Source: Sulfomarinibacter sp963733915
GTDB lineage: Bacteria > Acidobacteriota > Thermoanaerobaculia > Thermoanaerobaculales > Sulfomarinibacteraceae
Reading direction: 5' to 3'
NCBI GenBank assembly: GCA_963733915.1
Contig: CAVTEP010000006.1
Location: forward strand, 868,001 to 932,000
Length of the DNA: 64,000 bases
This document shows, in pieces, positions 53,250 through 61,256 of the stretch (position 1 is the first letter of the stretch; each line of letters starts with the position of its first letter). The notes beneath the pieces were generated by a model. That model saw only the letters and a program-made list of their open reading frames with translations, was not told the origin of the DNA and did not search any database. The position numbers were made by a program, and so were the translations under genes.

Positions 53250-53707
53250 CATCTCAGCAGTGCATCGACAGCCGGTCGGCAGCCGCCACCGAGGCCGCCG
53301 GCGAAAACCTCGCCTCCCGCTTGCGGATCGGAGACGTGGTCCTTTTGGAGGGTGACCTCGCGGCTGGAAAGACGACCTTCGTCCGCGGTCTGTTGGGAGG
53401 TCTCGGTGGCGCAGCCGAAGCGGTGTCGTCGCCCAGTTTCGTGCTCCTCCAGACCTACGACTGTCACTCAGAGGGCATCACCGCCCTCCACCACGTGGAT
53501 CTCTACCGGCTCGGTGAACAGATCGCCGACCTGCGCGAGATCGGGCTCGAGGAACTCCTCTCCGACCCGGCGACGGTCGTCGCTATCGAATGGCCGAAAA
53601 CAATCCTCGCCCGCTGGCTCCCGGCCGATGCGCGGGTATGGCGGGTTACGATCACGACCGAAGACGACGATTCCAGAAGAATCGAGGTCGCGCCACCAAA
53701 CGGTTAA
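53246..53707 (+). CDS. tsaE: tRNA threonylcarbamoyladenosine biosynthesis protein TsaE
   Basis: 153 residues. The P-loop is LEGDLAAGKTTFVRGLL, followed by SPSFVLLQTYD (switch I), HHVDLYRLG and AIEWPKTI. It is the ATPase that helps TsaB/TsaD modify A37 of tRNAs. The GTG start at 53246 overlaps the nnr stop (GTGA), a widespread nnr-tsaE pairing. The TAA is followed at once by repeat M. Confidence 0.94.
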   Translation: MTSQQCIDSRSAAATEAAGENLASRLRIGDVVLLEGDLAAGKTTFVRGLLGGLGGAAEAVSSPSFVLLQTYDCHSEGITALHHVDLYRLGEQIADLREIGLEELLSDPATVVAIEWPKTILARWLPADARVWRVTITTEDDDSRRIEVAPPNG

Positions 53708-53808
53708 ATTCTCAGTTTTGAATTTTGAATTTTGAATTGCCCCCACCCATCCCCCGGCCGGATGAGGGCGGGCGGGAATTCAAAATTGAGAATTGAGAAT
53801 TGAGAATT
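53708..53808. repeat. Modular intergenic repeat M (AATTTTG / GAGAATT arms)
   Basis: Fills the 101 bases between the tsaE stop and the SDR stop and touches both. Left arm AATTCTC/TTTTGAA words, core CACCCATCCC, opposing core GGGCGGGCGGG, right arm GAATTGA three times. Confidence 0.8.
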
Positions 53809-54549
53809 CTATCCCGCCATCACCCCGCCGTCGATGGGGATGACCGTGCCCGTCATCCAAGACGAAGCCTCGGAAAGCAGAAAAACAATCAGCGAGGCCA
53901 CATCGTCAGGTTGTCCGATTCTTCCGAGCGGGTGGAGTCCGTCCATCCCGTGCACCTGTTCCGCGCTCATCCCCCGGAGGGCGTGAATCGGTGTATCCAC
54001 CACCGCCGGCATGACCGCATTGACGCGCACGGTGGGCGCCCATTCGAGCGCCAGGGACCGGGTGAGTTGATTGAGCGCCGCCTTGGAGGCGTTGTAGGCG
54101 GCCATACCCGGGATTGCCCGTTCGGCCAGGGTCGACGAGACGTTGACCACCGACGGCGAGTTTCCCGCGTGCAACAGGTCCCCGAGTTCGCGGCAGAGCA
54201 GAAACGGCCCCCGTACATTGATCGCAAAGGTCTCATCCCAAACGTCGTTGGCGGTCTGGTCGAGCCTCGCCATGGGGGCGATACCGGCGCTGTTGACGAG
54301 ACCGTCGACCGCTCCCCAGCGGCTCGTCGCTTCAGAAGCCAGCGCCGCCACCGAATCCGGGTCGGCTACATCACAGGGCTGCCACCAGGTGTCGTTTCCG
54401 ATTTCTCGAGCTGCGGCCGCCAAAGGCTCTGCTCGGCGGGCGATCAGGCAGACCTCGGCACCGCTGACGGCCAGGGTTCGCGCCGTCTCGAAACCGATGC
54501 CGCTCGATGCGCCGGAAATAACCACTCGCCTTCCGCGTAGATCCAACAT
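53809..54549 (-). CDS. Short-chain dehydrogenase/reductase
   Basis: 246 residues, classical SDR. The cofactor motif is ISGASSGIGFETARTLA, followed by VNSAGIAP (NAG-type), catalytic Ser in VNVSSTLAERA, and YNASK (Tyr-x3-Lys). DGGVMAG is the C-terminal motif. NAD(P)-dependent oxidoreductase; the substrate cannot be assigned. The basic RR after strand 2 (LIARRAEPL) suggests NADP(H). Convergent with tsaE, divergent from the small gene at 54619. Confidence 0.9.
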   Translation of the reverse strand: MLDLRGRRVVISGASSGIGFETARTLAVSGAEVCLIARRAEPLAAAAREIGNDTWWQPCDVADPDSVAALASEATSRWGAVDGLVNSAGIAPMARLDQTANDVWDETFAINVRGPFLLCRELGDLLHAGNSPSVVNVSSTLAERAIPGMAAYNASKAALNQLTRSLALEWAPTVRVNAVMPAVVDTPIHALRGMSAEQVHGMDGLHPLGRIGQPDDVASLIVFLLSEASSWMTGTVIPIDGGVMAG

Positions 54550-54618
54550 GGTCGATCACTCCTTTCGCCGCGCCCGACGTACGGCCAACACTCTGATCCG
54601 GCTATCATTGAATGAGAC

Positions 54619-54888
54619 ATGACCGAGGACCTCAGCAACCCCACCAACGAGCACCGACGCCTCGTACAACGAATCCTCGCAGGAGGCATTCCAAGGGGCA
54701 AGGACTTCGACGCCTGTCGCGTAATCCTCAATTCCGAGGTCGATGACGAGGCGGCCTTTGCCGCCCTCTTCATGCTCCTCCAGGGTGCATTGGCCGACCC
54801 GTTCTTCGGCATCGACGACACGCAAAAGGTCGTCCCGATTTTGAAGGGCCTGGCGAGAGGCGAGCTTTCGACAAGGGATTTGTTGTGA
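54619..54888 (+). CDS. Small hypothetical protein
   Basis: 89 residues, mostly helical, acidic; no motif recognised. It overlaps the start of the zinc-ribbon protein by four bases (GTGA at 54885-54888), so the two are translated together. Composition and context suggest a soluble partner of the larger protein. No firm function. Confidence 0.6.
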   Translation: MTEDLSNPTNEHRRLVQRILAGGIPRGKDFDACRVILNSEVDDEAAFAALFMLLQGALADPFFGIDDTQKVVPILKGLARGELSTRDLL

Positions 54889-56927
54889 CCTCCGGCTGGG
54901 CCCTGCTCGCTTTCGCGCTCCCGCCCTTGGCGACGATCCTCGGAGCCACGGTCATCAGGCCTCGCCGCCCGCCGCCGTTGCTCGCAGTCGCTCTCAACGC
55001 CGTCATGCCGGGGTCGGGCCTCGCCGCTCTCGGTCGCCCAACCCTCGAAGCCGTGCTTGGCGTGCTCTTCGCTCAATCCAGCCTGATTCTCACCGGTGGC
55101 CCGCACAACCTCTGGATGTACATTCCATGCATGGTCGTGGGTGGAGTCTGGGCGATGTTCTACACGCCGATGAACCCTCTCACCATCCTCGCCAACGCAG
55201 ACGCCCGGCGTTTGGTCGAGCGGATCGAGGATGCCGTGTCAGCCTCCGAGCGGCCTCCGCCGGAAAAACCGGCCATTCGAAGCACACCCCAGGTCCGACA
55301 TGAGTCGCAAGATGAGGACGCCGAAACCATCGTCGAGAACCACTACTGTGTCGAGGTTCGATGTACCGAGTGCGGCGCAGCAGTCCCCGTTCCAGTCCTC
55401 CACCACATGGCCCACTGCACATTCTGTGGCTCCGACCATCTCGTGGTGGGTCACGAAGAGACCCTTTTTGTAACTCTGCCGGAGCGCGTCTACGACGGCA
55501 ACGTCCTGCGAGAGGCGCTGCTCGACCACTACCGCTACCAGTACTACATCGAGCTCTACCGGCGAATGGTGGCGCCTCTCGCCCGAAATGTTACGGAGGC
55601 CGGCCCCACGGGCGCGCTGGTAAGCCGCAGCGATCTTGACGCGGCGACCTCGGCCGCCGAGGCAGCCGTCTCGCGGAAGGCCGACGGCCACCGGGCAAAG
55701 CTCGCGGACAATCTCCACGTCGGACGCACTCTCCATTTCCTCACGCCCTACCGCCACGGCATGGGGACCCTCTACCAGGCGTCCTTCGGGCGCTCGCCCC
55801 GCGATCATGAAAAACTCCTCCGTTTCGACATCGGTACGGTCGAGGCGGCGGTGGCGGCGACCGCTGCGGCGCAACTGCCGCCGATGGGCAAGCTCAGCTA
55901 TCTCCGCGCCCTCCAGCCGGCAGCCGAGTGCGCGCCTGGAATGAAAACCTTGCCCCTGGAAGGTGACGACGCCGACCTCAAGCACGCCTTCGGCGATCTC
56001 GACCGCAAGCGCCTGGTTCGCGACATTCAGGTGATCAAGCTCGGTTCGAGGTTCAGGCGCGAGGTCGCTGCGGTGGTGTGGCGGCCGTGGTGGATCGCCG
56101 AGGTTCGCGGTCCAGGTATCGACGAGACGGTGCTCCTCGACGGGGCTGCGGGCTCGGTTGTCGGGCCGGCGCCCGACATCGGTGTCGATATTCTCGTCGA
56201 GCTCCCTTCGGAGGCGCGTGAGCCGGGAGCCGGGCTGCGATTCGTGCCGATGGAGTGTCCCGACTGCGGCCACGAGTTCGTCTTTGACCCCGATGCGGTT
56301 CTCCATTTCTGCCACAGCTGCCACCGCGTGTGCGAAGTCGTCGAAGGCCGGAAAAAAATCGTACCGTACGGCCACGTTCCGCCTCCCGACGAGCCAGGTT
56401 GGGACCTGGTCCCGTTTTGGCGCTTTCTGCTCCGCCTTCGGACCGGTACGGGCGAGCTGCTCACCGACCTCATGCGTCTCAAAGACGGTATCGACGGCAC
56501 CTTCGATCAGATCGGCGACGACCCTCCGGATCGCCAGCACGTGTTCTATGTGCCCGCCATCCGTTGCATCAACCCCCGCCTCATGGCCAACGCATTCAAC
56601 CGCCTCTTCCTGTACGCCATCCGCAACCGCCCACCCAAGGAGCTCAAGCGATTCACGCTCGACACCCGGCCTCAACCCTGGACCATAAGCCTCGCCGAGC
56701 CCGAAGCCCGTGACCTTGCCCCACTCTACCTCGCAAACGTCTTCAGCCGCCGCGACATCGCACGGGTCAACGTCCACCAGGTGGCTTCCTGGCTCTTCGA
56801 GGCCACCCAGGAGGAGCCCGGCCACCTCATGTACCTGCCGGTGCCGCAGTCGGTCACCGAGCCCTTCCGCCGATATGTAGGCCGCTTCCGCGACGACGCT
56901 GTCCACTATGTGACGGGCCGCGCTTGA
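54885..56927 (+). CDS. Membrane protein with two zinc ribbons, unknown function
   Basis: 680 residues. An N-terminal membrane region (about 4-24 and 62-95) is followed by a first zinc ribbon, CTECGAAVPVPVLHHMAHCTFC (near 159), and a second, CPDCGHEF ... CHSCHR (near 457-478). The large remainder is soluble and mixed alpha/beta. I know no family with this pair spacing. The GTG start is coupled to the small protein upstream. The zinc ribbons may bind nucleic acid or protein; this is only a guess. Confidence 0.6.
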   Translation: MTSGWALLAFALPPLATILGATVIRPRRPPPLLAVALNAVMPGSGLAALGRPTLEAVLGVLFAQSSLILTGGPHNLWMYIPCMVVGGVWAMFYTPMNPLTILANADARRLVERIEDAVSASERPPPEKPAIRSTPQVRHESQDEDAETIVENHYCVEVRCTECGAAVPVPVLHHMAHCTFCGSDHLVVGHEETLFVTLPERVYDGNVLREALLDHYRYQYYIELYRRMVAPLARNVTEAGPTGALVSRSDLDAATSAAEAAVSRKADGHRAKLADNLHVGRTLHFLTPYRHGMGTLYQASFGRSPRDHEKLLRFDIGTVEAAVAATAAAQLPPMGKLSYLRALQPAAECAPGMKTLPLEGDDADLKHAFGDLDRKRLVRDIQVIKLGSRFRREVAAVVWRPWWIAEVRGPGIDETVLLDGAAGSVVGPAPDIGVDILVELPSEAREPGAGLRFVPMECPDCGHEFVFDPDAVLHFCHSCHRVCEVVEGRKKIVPYGHVPPPDEPGWDLVPFWRFLLRLRTGTGELLTDLMRLKDGIDGTFDQIGDDPPDRQHVFYVPAIRCINPRLMANAFNRLFLYAIRNRPPKELKRFTLDTRPQPWTISLAEPEARDLAPLYLANVFSRRDIARVNVHQVASWLFEATQEEPGHLMYLPVPQSVTEPFRRYVGRFRDDAVHYVTGRA

Positions 56928-56975
56928 GGACCCGCCGGGCGTCGGCTATCCTGTGACCGAAACAACGGAGGAAAC

Positions 56976-57404
56976 ATGGGCGCTGAAATCTTTAGCGATG
57001 AGTGGGCTCAGCTGTGGAACGACAGCATCAACTCCAACCAGGACTACAAGAAGGCCGCCACGAAGTGGGAGGGTGCGATCGCCATGGTCATGACCGCCGA
57101 CGCCACCATGGGCATCCCGGAGGAGCGCGTCGTGATCGCCGACCTGTGGCACGGCGACTGTCGCAACGCCAAAGCAGCCACCGCCGCCGAACTCGACGAC
57201 ACGCCGTATCTCATCAGAGCCGATCCGGCGGTCTGGAAGAGCGTCCTCGCCGGCAAGACCGACCCCATCGTCGGTCTCGTGGGCGGCAAGCTGAAGCTCG
57301 CCAGGGGCAGTCTTTTCGCGCTCTTGCCGTACGCCAAGGCGGCAAAGGAGCTAGTCCGGTCTGCGATCGATGTCGACACCACCTTTCCCGACGGCTGGGA
57401 CTGA
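56976..57404 (+). CDS. SCP2 sterol-binding-domain-like protein
   Basis: 142 residues. The pattern YLIRADPAVWKSVLAGKTDPIVGLVGGKLKLARGSLFALLPYAKAAKELV matches the C-terminal half of SCP2 (lipid-binding, with a buried cavity). It begins EIFSDEWAQLWNDSINSNQDYKKAA. GGAGGAAAC precedes the ATG. It lies between the zinc-ribbon gene and the phasin, and so could bind hydrophobic acyl compounds; no direct evidence. Confidence 0.75.
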   Translation: MGAEIFSDEWAQLWNDSINSNQDYKKAATKWEGAIAMVMTADATMGIPEERVVIADLWHGDCRNAKAATAAELDDTPYLIRADPAVWKSVLAGKTDPIVGLVGGKLKLARGSLFALLPYAKAAKELVRSAIDVDTTFPDGWD

Positions 57405-57418
57405 GGAAATCTGAATTC

Positions 57419-57431
57419 GCCGCTATGCGGC
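57419..57431. promoter_or_regulatory. Inverted repeat upstream of the phasin promoter (site 1)
   Basis: GCCGC-TAT-GCGGC, same half-site and 3-base spacer as the two sites around the phasin promoter, about 120 bases upstream of the -35. Confidence 0.45.
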
Positions 57432-57512
57432 ATGAACCAAAAATTCGAATGAGAGACTGCCCGCACATCTGTTTTCGTAAATAAGATCAATAATTAGAAT
57501 GACATATAAATA

Positions 57513-57533
57513 TTTTGCCGCAAAGCGGCAAAA
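57513..57533. promoter_or_regulatory. Operator-like inverted repeat (site 2)
   Basis: TTTTGCCGC-AAA-GCGGCAAAA, a perfect 9-bp inverted repeat that ends 5 bases before the phasin -35. Likely bound by a regulator such as a PhaR-type repressor (inference). Confidence 0.6.
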
Positions 57534-57538
57534 TTTTC

Positions 57539-57567
57539 TTGACAATCATGCCGCAGCGCGTTATATT
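57539..57567 (+). promoter_or_regulatory. Strong promoter of the phasin gene
   Basis: TTGACA (57539-57544), 17 bases, TATATT (57562-57567): near-consensus sigma-70. The spacer contains a partial copy of the same half-site (TGCCGC at 57549). Confidence 0.85.
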
Positions 57568-57581
57568 CTCCTTCGACCGGA

Positions 57582-57598
57582 TTGCCGCATGGCGGCAA
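57582..57598. promoter_or_regulatory. Operator-like inverted repeat (site 3)
   Basis: TTGCCGC-ATG-GCGGCAA, just downstream of the -10 where it would overlap the transcription start. With site 2 it brackets the promoter. Confidence 0.6.
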
Positions 57599-57652
57599 GG
57601 CTCGACAACAACGAACCGCGGGCCCGAGGGGCATCGCAAGGAGGACGAAAAA

Positions 57653-58084
57653 ATGGCCACGAAGAAGAGAAAAGAAATCCAGGACGACATCATGGAATCG
57701 GCCCACAAGGTCTGGCTTGCCGGCCTCGGCGCGATCGCCATGGCAGAAAAGGAGGGCGGCAGGTTCTTCACGGGACTCGTGGAACAGGGTCAGAAGATGG
57801 AGACCAAGAGCCGCCAGCATTTCGAAAAGGCCAGGGGGACGGTAGCCGGTGTGAAGACCGTCGCCGAGAGCTATTGGGAGACTTTCGGCCGCACCATCGA
57901 TGACCAGGTGACCGGTGTCATTCATCGCCTCGGCGTACCGACCAAGGACGAGATCGAAGCCCTGACCAAGAAGGTCGAGGCGCTCACCGTTGCGGTCGAC
58001 AAGCTGCGTACCAAGGATGCGGCCAAGCCCAAACCCGCCGTGCGCAAGACGCCCGCAGCCAAGAAGACAGCCCCCAAGAAGTGA
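57653..58084 (+). CDS. Phasin-like granule protein
   Basis: 143 residues. Helical, amphipathic middle (MESAHKVWLAGLGAIAMAEKEGGRFFTGLVEQGQ), coiled region, then an Ala/Lys/Pro-rich basic tail (AAKPKPAVRKTPAAKKTAPKK) like PhaF-type phasins that also bind DNA. It coats polyhydroxyalkanoate granules. Its ATG follows AAGGAGGACG. The strong promoter with inverted repeats and a terminator make this a highly expressed single-gene unit. No phaC or phaR is in the window. Confidence 0.85.
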   Translation: MATKKRKEIQDDIMESAHKVWLAGLGAIAMAEKEGGRFFTGLVEQGQKMETKSRQHFEKARGTVAGVKTVAESYWETFGRTIDDQVTGVIHRLGVPTKDEIEALTKKVEALTVAVDKLRTKDAAKPKPAVRKTPAAKKTAPKK

Positions 58085-58114
58085 CAACGGGGAATCGGTT
58101 TCCCCACCTTGCAT

Positions 58115-58143
58115 CGGCGTCGCTCCGCGGCGCCGTTTTTTTT
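58115..58143 (+). terminator. Intrinsic terminator of the phasin gene
   Basis: CGGCGTCG (58115-58122) pairs with CGGCGCCG (58128-58135; one G-U) and eight T follow (58136-58143). Confidence 0.88.
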
Positions 58144-58148
58144 CGTTC

Positions 58149-58252
58149 ACACGTTAAACGTTAGAACGTTAGAACCTTGAGTTCGCAGGGGGGATTGTGG
58201 GAACGTTCTCACGTTGAACGTTCCGACGTTCTAACGGCGGAGAACCGGGTGG
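58149..58252. repeat. Modular intergenic repeat N (AACGTTAG arms)
   Basis: Left AACGTTAG words (58151-58180), a G-run centre GGGGGGATTGTGGG, right AACGTTC words (58202-58235), then ACCGGGTGGG at 58243-58252. Between the phasin terminator and the response regulator gene. Confidence 0.75.
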
Positions 58253-58291
58253 GCGATTGCGCTCACAGATTCGGTGGGCTACGCTCGTTTC

Positions 58292-58999
58292 ATGGCTGAA
58301 CGGATCGCTATTGTCGAGGACGAACAGAACATCCGTGACAACATCGCTTTCGCCCTCGAACGCGAAGGCTACCGCGTCAACACATATAGCGACGGTCTCT
58401 CGGCCTGGGAGGCCTTTCAGCAGGTGCTGCCGGAGCTCCTGATTCTCGACATCATCATGCCACGCATGGATGGGCTCGAGCTGTGCCGCAAGGTCCGCGC
58501 GGTATCGGAAAACGTGCCGATCATCTTCCTCACCTCGCGTGACGAGGAGTTCGACCGCGTCCTTGGGCTCGAGCTCGGCGCCGACGATTACCTGTGCAAG
58601 CCGTTTTCCATGCGTGAGCTCCTGGCCCGGGTCAAGGTCCTGTTCCGGCGAGTCACACTGGGGCGCGAGTCGACCGCCGGACCAGACGAAGAGCTGCTGC
58701 GTATCGGAAACCTCGAGCTCGATCTGAGGCGCTATACTGCGCGATGGGGTCAGGCTACCGTCGGTCTGACGGTCACCGAATTCATGATCCTGCACGCCCT
58801 CGCCCGTCGCCCCGGACACGTCAAAACCCGCGAACAGCTGATGAACGAGGGTTACCCGCACGACACCTTTGTCTCCGATCGTACGATCGACTCGCACATC
58901 AAACGTATCCGCAAGAAGTTTGTCGCAGTGGATGCTTCGTTCGACGGTGTCGAAACGGTCTACGGTCTTGGCTACCGCTACACCGAGGAGTCGTCCTGA
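58292..58999 (+). CDS. OmpR-family response regulator (ChvI-like)
   Basis: 235 residues. Receiver: acidic pocket VEDEQ, phospho-Asp in LLILDIIMPRMDGLEL, Thr/Ser FLTSRDEEF, Lys in DDYLCKPFSMREL. DNA-binding winged helix: LTVTEFMILHALARRPGHVKTREQLM, DRTIDSHIKRIRKKF, GYRY. It is activated by the adjacent kinase. Related to ChvI of alphaproteobacteria, a regulator of envelope and acid responses; the exact regulon is unknown. ATG at 58292. Confidence 0.93.
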   Translation: MAERIAIVEDEQNIRDNIAFALEREGYRVNTYSDGLSAWEAFQQVLPELLILDIIMPRMDGLELCRKVRAVSENVPIIFLTSRDEEFDRVLGLELGADDYLCKPFSMRELLARVKVLFRRVTLGRESTAGPDEELLRIGNLELDLRRYTARWGQATVGLTVTEFMILHALARRPGHVKTREQLMNEGYPHDTFVSDRTIDSHIKRIRKKFVAVDASFDGVETVYGLGYRYTEESS

Positions 59000-59018
59000 A
59001 CCTGGGGACACACCGACG

Positions 59019-60593
59019 ATGAAGCTCCGCCCCCCATCGCGCATCTCACTCAGATTGCTCGCCTTCAACGTCCTGCTCGTCTTCCTGCCGATAGGCGGAG
59101 TGCTCTTTCTCGATACCTACGAGAGCCACCTGTTGGTCGCCCAGGAGCGCACCATGGCCCAGGAGGGCCGTCTCCTCGCCGCAGCCCTCGAAGCCCGCGA
59201 CAAACTGGACGGCGCCGACGCGCAACGGATACTCGTCCAGCTCGGACAACGCCATCTGGCGCGTCTCCGCGTGGTCGGATTGGACGGGGAAGTGGTCGCG
59301 GACTCCGCGCTCCTCGGTCCACGTCTCGAAAACGGGGAATCGGCGGTGACTCCATCCGAGACGCCGTCCGCCGGCGAATCGAGCTTCCTGTATCGGCTGG
59401 GGTCGCTGCCGTTCCGGTTTCTCCGCGGGACCGCTCGGGAACCGGACGGCGAATCCGACTCCGATATCTCCAGCGATCTCCTTTCGCGGCCGGAGGTTCA
59501 GAGCGCCATCGAGGGCCGATACGGCGCCGCCACCCGGATCAGCCCTGCACCGCGACGGTCGGTCACACTCCAGATCGCCATCCCGGTGCGAATCGAGGGA
59601 GCGGTCGAGGGTGTGGTGCTGGTGTCTCAGTCCACCGGCCGCATCCTGCAGGCTCTGGACGCTGTACGGCTCGATGTCTTCAAGGTCTTTCTGCTCAGTC
59701 TCGGGGCGGCGGTGATTCTCAGCCTGGTTGCCGCGACCACCATATCCCGCCCGTTGGCCCGGCTGCGCAAAAGGGCCGGCGATATCCTCGACCGCCGCGG
59801 ACGCTTGCAGGGCGGATTTGCGCCAAGCTCACGACGAGACGAGATCGGCGACCTCGAGCGTGCTCTGGCCGAACTGACCCTTCAACTCGAGCAACATCTG
59901 CGATCTACCGAGGCATTTGCGGCCGACGTTTCGCACGAATTCAGGAATCCGCTGTCCTCCATCCGTACGGCAACCGACATGGCTCTCGAGGACGTCGACC
60001 CCAGCCAACGGCGGCGGTTCTTGCAGATGATTCAGAGGGACGTGGCCCGGATGGAACGGCTGCTCTCCGAGGCACGGGAAATCTCTCGGATCGACGCCCG
60101 GTTGACCGATGAGGAGCTCACGCTCGTGCGCCTGGATGAGTTGGTCCCGACCCTGATCGAGAGCTTCAGGTTACGCCTCGGTGGCAGCGGCCCCGCATTC
60201 GAGCTCAATCTGACCGAAGGCGACATCACCGTCTTTGCATCCGCCGACCGGTTGACCCAGGCGCTGGAAAACCTCATCGACAACGCGGTCAGTTTTTCAC
60301 CGCCGGAGGCACCAATCACGGTGTCGCTGACCGTCGCAGGAGACTCTGCCAGGATCACGATCGGCGATCGCGGCCCCGGAATACCGGAAGAGCACCGTGA
60401 ACGGGTCTTTTCGAGGTTCTTCAGTTATCGGCCGGATAACGATCCCGACCGCAACCACACAGGTCTCGGTCTGGCTCTGGTCCGGGCGATCGTCGAGAGT
60501 TACGGGGGTTCGATAACCGCGGCCCCGAGGCGCGAAGGCGGGACCGAAATGGTCATGTTCCTGCCCTTAGACCGCGCGCCCTTTCGACTTTGA
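59019..60593 (+). CDS. Sensor histidine kinase (ChvG-like)
   Basis: 524 residues. Helix 1 LLAFNVLLVFLPIGGVLFL, a periplasmic domain with an ERTMAQEGRLLAAALE opening typical for ChvG, helix 2 FKVFLLSLGAAVILSLVAATT, HAMP region (TISRPLARLRKRAGDI), H-box AADVSHEFRNPLSSIRTATD, then N box ALENLIDNAVSF, GDRGPGIPEEH and HTGLGLALVRAIVESYGG. It phosphorylates the regulator upstream; 19-base gap. The 3' end overlaps the convergent gene by 27 bases. Confidence 0.93.
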   Translation: MKLRPPSRISLRLLAFNVLLVFLPIGGVLFLDTYESHLLVAQERTMAQEGRLLAAALEARDKLDGADAQRILVQLGQRHLARLRVVGLDGEVVADSALLGPRLENGESAVTPSETPSAGESSFLYRLGSLPFRFLRGTAREPDGESDSDISSDLLSRPEVQSAIEGRYGAATRISPAPRRSVTLQIAIPVRIEGAVEGVVLVSQSTGRILQALDAVRLDVFKVFLLSLGAAVILSLVAATTISRPLARLRKRAGDILDRRGRLQGGFAPSSRRDEIGDLERALAELTLQLEQHLRSTEAFAADVSHEFRNPLSSIRTATDMALEDVDPSQRRRFLQMIQRDVARMERLLSEAREISRIDARLTDEELTLVRLDELVPTLIESFRLRLGGSGPAFELNLTEGDITVFASADRLTQALENLIDNAVSFSPPEAPITVSLTVAGDSARITIGDRGPGIPEEHRERVFSRFFSYRPDNDPDRNHTGLGLALVRAIVESYGGSITAAPRREGGTEMVMFLPLDRAPFRL

Positions 60594-61256
60594 TACGCAG
60601 CCGCGGACACCGAACGGCTCGAGCCGTTCGAGAGGCAGCCTGCGTCGGTACCACGAAGGTCGTCTCGTGCTGATGTTGCCGCCATGAAAGACCTGAAGCA
60701 GATAGGCACCTTCAATGTGCCGCACACGATAGTTTTTTTCGAGCTTCGCGTGGTCGCAGGCGTAGGGGTTTCGGCCGCTTCTGAAGGCCGCCAGCGGCGA
60801 CGGCACGGCCCGCGAGTAGGCGGACAGCTTTTCGCTCGGCATGTCGTAACGGAGAAAATCCCGCGTGAAACACACCTCCACATCTCCGGTGACCCCATCG
60901 ACCGTCTCGAACCATCGCTCGTGAACCGCGTCGTCCGAGTCCATGCGGGTTAGGGTTTGCTTCGAAGTTCCCGCCCAGCCCCCGTACCAGTCGTCCTGCG
61001 CCACGACGGTGACCCAGCCGAGATCGGCCACGGCCTCGGAAACCCTGGAAACGCTGGCGTTCGAGCAGAGGAGGACTGTCGGCACACCCAACCGACCTAC
61101 GGACGGCACGAAGAAACGGCGGAAAAGCTCCAGGCGAGCCTCGATCCAGGATCCGTCTGCGTGGCTGGTCGAGTGGTGGGGGTCGTTGGGTCGAGGGACC
61201 GAAAACCTGGTCACGACGACGTGCGAAGCCTCGCGCAGGAAGTCAGGATCGCTCAC
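60567..61256 (-). CDS. Putative rhamnosyltransferase-like protein
   Basis: 229 residues. The pattern VVTRFSV, then SWIEARLELFRRFFVPSV and TLTRMDSDDAVHERWFE resembles the putative rhamnosyl transferase (PF11316-like) domain, with the DSDD as likely metal/nucleotide-sugar binding motif. Cytoplasmic or peripheral. Its start overlaps the barrel-gene stop (four bases), so both are one transcript. The role in surface polysaccharide is inferred. Confidence 0.65.
   Translation of the reverse strand: MSDPDFLREASHVVVTRFSVPRPNDPHHSTSHADGSWIEARLELFRRFFVPSVGRLGVPTVLLCSNASVSRVSEAVADLGWVTVVAQDDWYGGWAGTSKQTLTRMDSDDAVHERWFETVDGVTGDVEVCFTRDFLRYDMPSEKLSAYSRAVPSPLAAFRSGRNPYACDHAKLEKNYRVRHIEGAYLLQVFHGGNISTRRPSWYRRRLPLERLEPFGVRGCVSKSKGRAV

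Noticed and set aside
55239..56906. 555-residue minus-strand frame over the zinc-ribbon gene
   Set aside because: The plus strand has cysteine motifs and a coupled start; the minus frame has none.
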